In this document: positions 62,526 to 64,000 of the stretch, piece after piece
How the letters are laid out: each line of letters begins with the position of its first letter
Numbering within the stretch: position 1 is the first letter of the stretch
Assembly: GCA_019454225.1 (NCBI GenBank)
Contig: CP075370.1
Coordinates: 3,219,649 to 3,283,648, forward strand
Direction of reading: 5' to 3'
Source of the DNA: Paracoccaceae bacterium
Lineage (GTDB): Bacteria > Pseudomonadota > Alphaproteobacteria > Rhodobacterales > Rhodobacteraceae
DNA length: 64,000 nt
The notes under the pieces: model-generated
What the model was told of the DNA's origin: nothing
What the model saw: the letters and a program-made list of their open reading frames with translations, nothing else
Database searches by the model: none
Program-made: the position numbers and the translations under genes

Positions 62526-62727
62526 CCCGCAGGCGTCGGTTTCGCGTATGGCATCCGTCCCGACAGACCGTACGCATGCAACGGGCGCGGCGCAAAGGGA
62601 TAGTCCGCCCGCGCAGGATCAATCCCCAGTTGAGAATCGCGCCGACCCCCGGCAGGCTTGACCAGGGCCCGCCATTTTCGGGCCGCCGCATTTCACGGAA
62701 GCACAGATCACCCGAGGGATTCCCGCC

Positions 62728-63603
62728 ATGACATTCGACATCCGCGACGACCACCTTGTCCCCCTGACATCGGGCCATGCCGTCCATCCGGGCTGGACCG
62801 CCGAGACCGGCCACCGGCCCATGGGCGTGACCTGGCACTGGACGGCGATCGCCCGGCTTGACCGGACGCGCGACGTGCTGGGCGGGCACAATACACGGGA
62901 ATCGAAGGTTTCGGCGCATTACGGGGTGGGCCAGAGCTTTGCCGAAGGGGTGGACCGCTATGTCAGGCTGGAGAACCGGTCGTGGCACGCGCAGAAGAAC
63001 CAGAAACTGCGGTGGGACGGCAAGGCCAGCCTGCGCAAGACCTCGGGCATCGCCGCCTGCATCGGGGTCGAGACCTGCCACATCGGCTATGCCCGCCCGG
63101 GGCATCCGGCCGGCCCCGACTGGATCGAGGCGGTCGATACCAATTCGTCGTGGACCATGAAGATCGCGCCATGGGGCGAGGAGCAGATCGCGATGATGAT
63201 CGCGGTCGGGCAGGAGATCGTCGCGCGCTGGCCGCATATCCGGCCGGAGGATCACCACGGCCACCACGACATCTGCCCCGGCTACAAGCAGGACGTGGCC
63301 GGGTTTCCCTTTGCCCGGGTGCTGCGCGGCATCTATGGCGACGACACGATCCGCGATGTCTGGACACCGCTGTGGACGACGCGGGCGCGGCAGCGGGTGC
63401 TGATCGCGCTGGGTCATGACCTGGGCACATGGAAGGATGACGGCCACTGGGGCAACTTCAGCCAGCGCGCGCTGGAGCGGTTCCAGCGCGCCACCGGGCA
63501 GGTGCCGATCCCCTACTGGACGAGCTTCACGAACCGCGCCGCCGATGCGGCGCTGGCAGAGCGCGGGATGGACCTGGCGACCGTGGCGGCGACCCCGGCC
63601 TGA
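62728..63603 (+). CDS. N-acetylmuramoyl-L-alanine amidase with C-terminal peptidoglycan-binding-like domain
   Basis: 291 residues. Amidase_2 domain (about 20-200) with a zinc histidine in VTWHWTA, a conserved SAHYGVGQ, and the C-terminal HHDICPGYKQD, which supplies further ligands and catalytic acid. The last ~80 residues hold a helical PGRP-binding-type domain (HWGNFSQRALERFQRATGQ). No Sec signal is visible, so it may be a cytosolic muropeptide recycling enzyme (AmpD-like), or an endolysin. A stand-alone gene with no phage genes near. Confidence 0.85.
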   Translation: MTFDIRDDHLVPLTSGHAVHPGWTAETGHRPMGVTWHWTAIARLDRTRDVLGGHNTRESKVSAHYGVGQSFAEGVDRYVRLENRSWHAQKNQKLRWDGKASLRKTSGIAACIGVETCHIGYARPGHPAGPDWIEAVDTNSSWTMKIAPWGEEQIAMMIAVGQEIVARWPHIRPEDHHGHHDICPGYKQDVAGFPFARVLRGIYGDDTIRDVWTPLWTTRARQRVLIALGHDLGTWKDDGHWGNFSQRALERFQRATGQVPIPYWTSFTNRAADAALAERGMDLATVAATPA

Positions 63604-63615
63604 GCGGCCCGCCGG

Positions 63616-64000
63616 TCAGCCGAGTGCCGCGGCCACGGCGCGGGCCACATCCTCGCCCGACAGGCGGGCGCCTGCGGCGGTCTGGGTCAGCCCCTGCGGG
63701 GCCAGCGCCTCGCCCGCGAACCAGATGCGGTTCGCGACGGGTGCGGCCAGCGCGGCCCGGGCGCCGGACCGGCCCGGCCGGGCCGCCGCATAGGCGCCGC
63801 GCACCCGGGGTTCGGCCGCCCAGTTGGTCATCGCGCCATGGTCGATGGCGCGGCGCGCGCGCGATCCGAAGATGTCGGCCAGCCGGTCGGCCGCGAAATC
63901 GACCGCCGCCGCGACGCCTGCCGCCTCGATCTCCCAGGCGAAATCGCCGCCGACGAAACCCACCATCAGGTCAAGGTCGAAGGGAAAGCACAGGAAGAAC
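63616..64000 (-). CDS. FAD-dependent amine oxidase, 3' part
   Basis: C-terminal 127 codons of a flavin monoamine oxidase-type protein. The chain from the window edge reads FPFDLDLMVGFVGGDFAWE, then GAMTNWAAEPRVRGAYAAA and the FAD-binding end IWFAGEAL, all typical of the MAO/polyamine oxidase C-terminus. The true start is beyond base 64000. Substrate unknown. Confidence 0.85.
   Translation of the reverse strand, partial: FFLCFPFDLDLMVGFVGGDFAWEIEAAGVAAAVDFAADRLADIFGSRARRAIDHGAMTNWAAEPRVRGAYAAARPGRSGARAALAAPVANRIWFAGEALAPQGLTQTAAGARLSGEDVARAVAAALG

Overview
The window is a very GC-rich chromosomal stretch with dense, strongly biased codon use, and it looks like an alphaproteobacterium of the Rhodobacter/Paracoccus group (Rhodobacteraceae sensu lato). 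Pointers to this are the Asp tRNA sequence, the UPF0262 gene after hisD, a groESL operon under a CIRCE element, an exported TraB/GumN-like protein, a TIGR01459-type HAD hydrolase, the glcDEF layout, and Bfr/Bfd next to an iron-uptake binding protein. Most of it is core chromosome. There is no prophage, transposase, integrase or CRISPR array.

Layout. 1-3 kb: the 3' end of a ferric-iron ABC binding protein, a nucleoside hydrolase, and bfd-bfr for iron storage. 3-7 kb: a soluble PAS histidine kinase, then an XRE/cupin regulator with kbl-tdh (threonine to glycine and acetyl-CoA). 7.1-7.3 kb: two identical tRNA-Asp genes. 7.3-14.4 kb: small housekeeping genes (zinc ribbon, pirin, hisD, GST, MAPEG/HxlR pair, UPF0262, low-Mr phosphatase, Nudix, lipase-like). 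14.5-16.6 kb: groESL with CIRCE and a clear promoter. 16.8-19.6 kb: small unknown proteins, a GumN-like protein, and a structured leader with micro-ORFs and a 30-bp tandem repeat. 19.6-27.8 kb: ppaC, a HAD hydrolase, a MaoC hydratase, ribF, YcgN, threonine aldolase, a hydrolase/isomerase pair, prs and yebC. 27.9-39.1 kb: transporters, a TIGR00282 phosphatase, an Lhr-type helicase, an epimerase, oxidoreductases, a cytochrome c, an SH3 protein and a CDF pump. 39.4-40.4 kb: one AT-richer gene of foreign look. 40.6-51.6 kb: a basic-amino-acid ABC importer, a TetR regulator, AruH/AruI-like enzymes of the arginine transaminase route, an RTX protein, a class III aminotransferase and a PuuA-like glutamate-amine ligase. 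51.6-54.1 kb: a LuxR-type response regulator, a dipeptidase and hsp20 behind a ROSE-type RNA thermometer. 54.1-57.4 kb: a five-gene exported serine-protease operon. 57.5-61.7 kb: glycolate oxidase glcD-glcE-(membrane protein)-glcF. 61.8-64 kb: a DUF599 protein, an amidase and the 3' part of an amine oxidase.

The least explained piece is the protease operon at 54123-57394. It holds two intact trypsin-fold proteases, one protease-like protein that lacks catalytic residues, and two paralogous small membrane-anchored proteins, most of them ending in a similar short basic/hydrophobic tail. Other points worth attention are a Tdh that has lost all four structural zinc cysteines, a probable CUG start on a DMT transporter, the ROSE hairpin before hsp20, and the duplicated micro-ORF leader at 19.3-19.45 kb.
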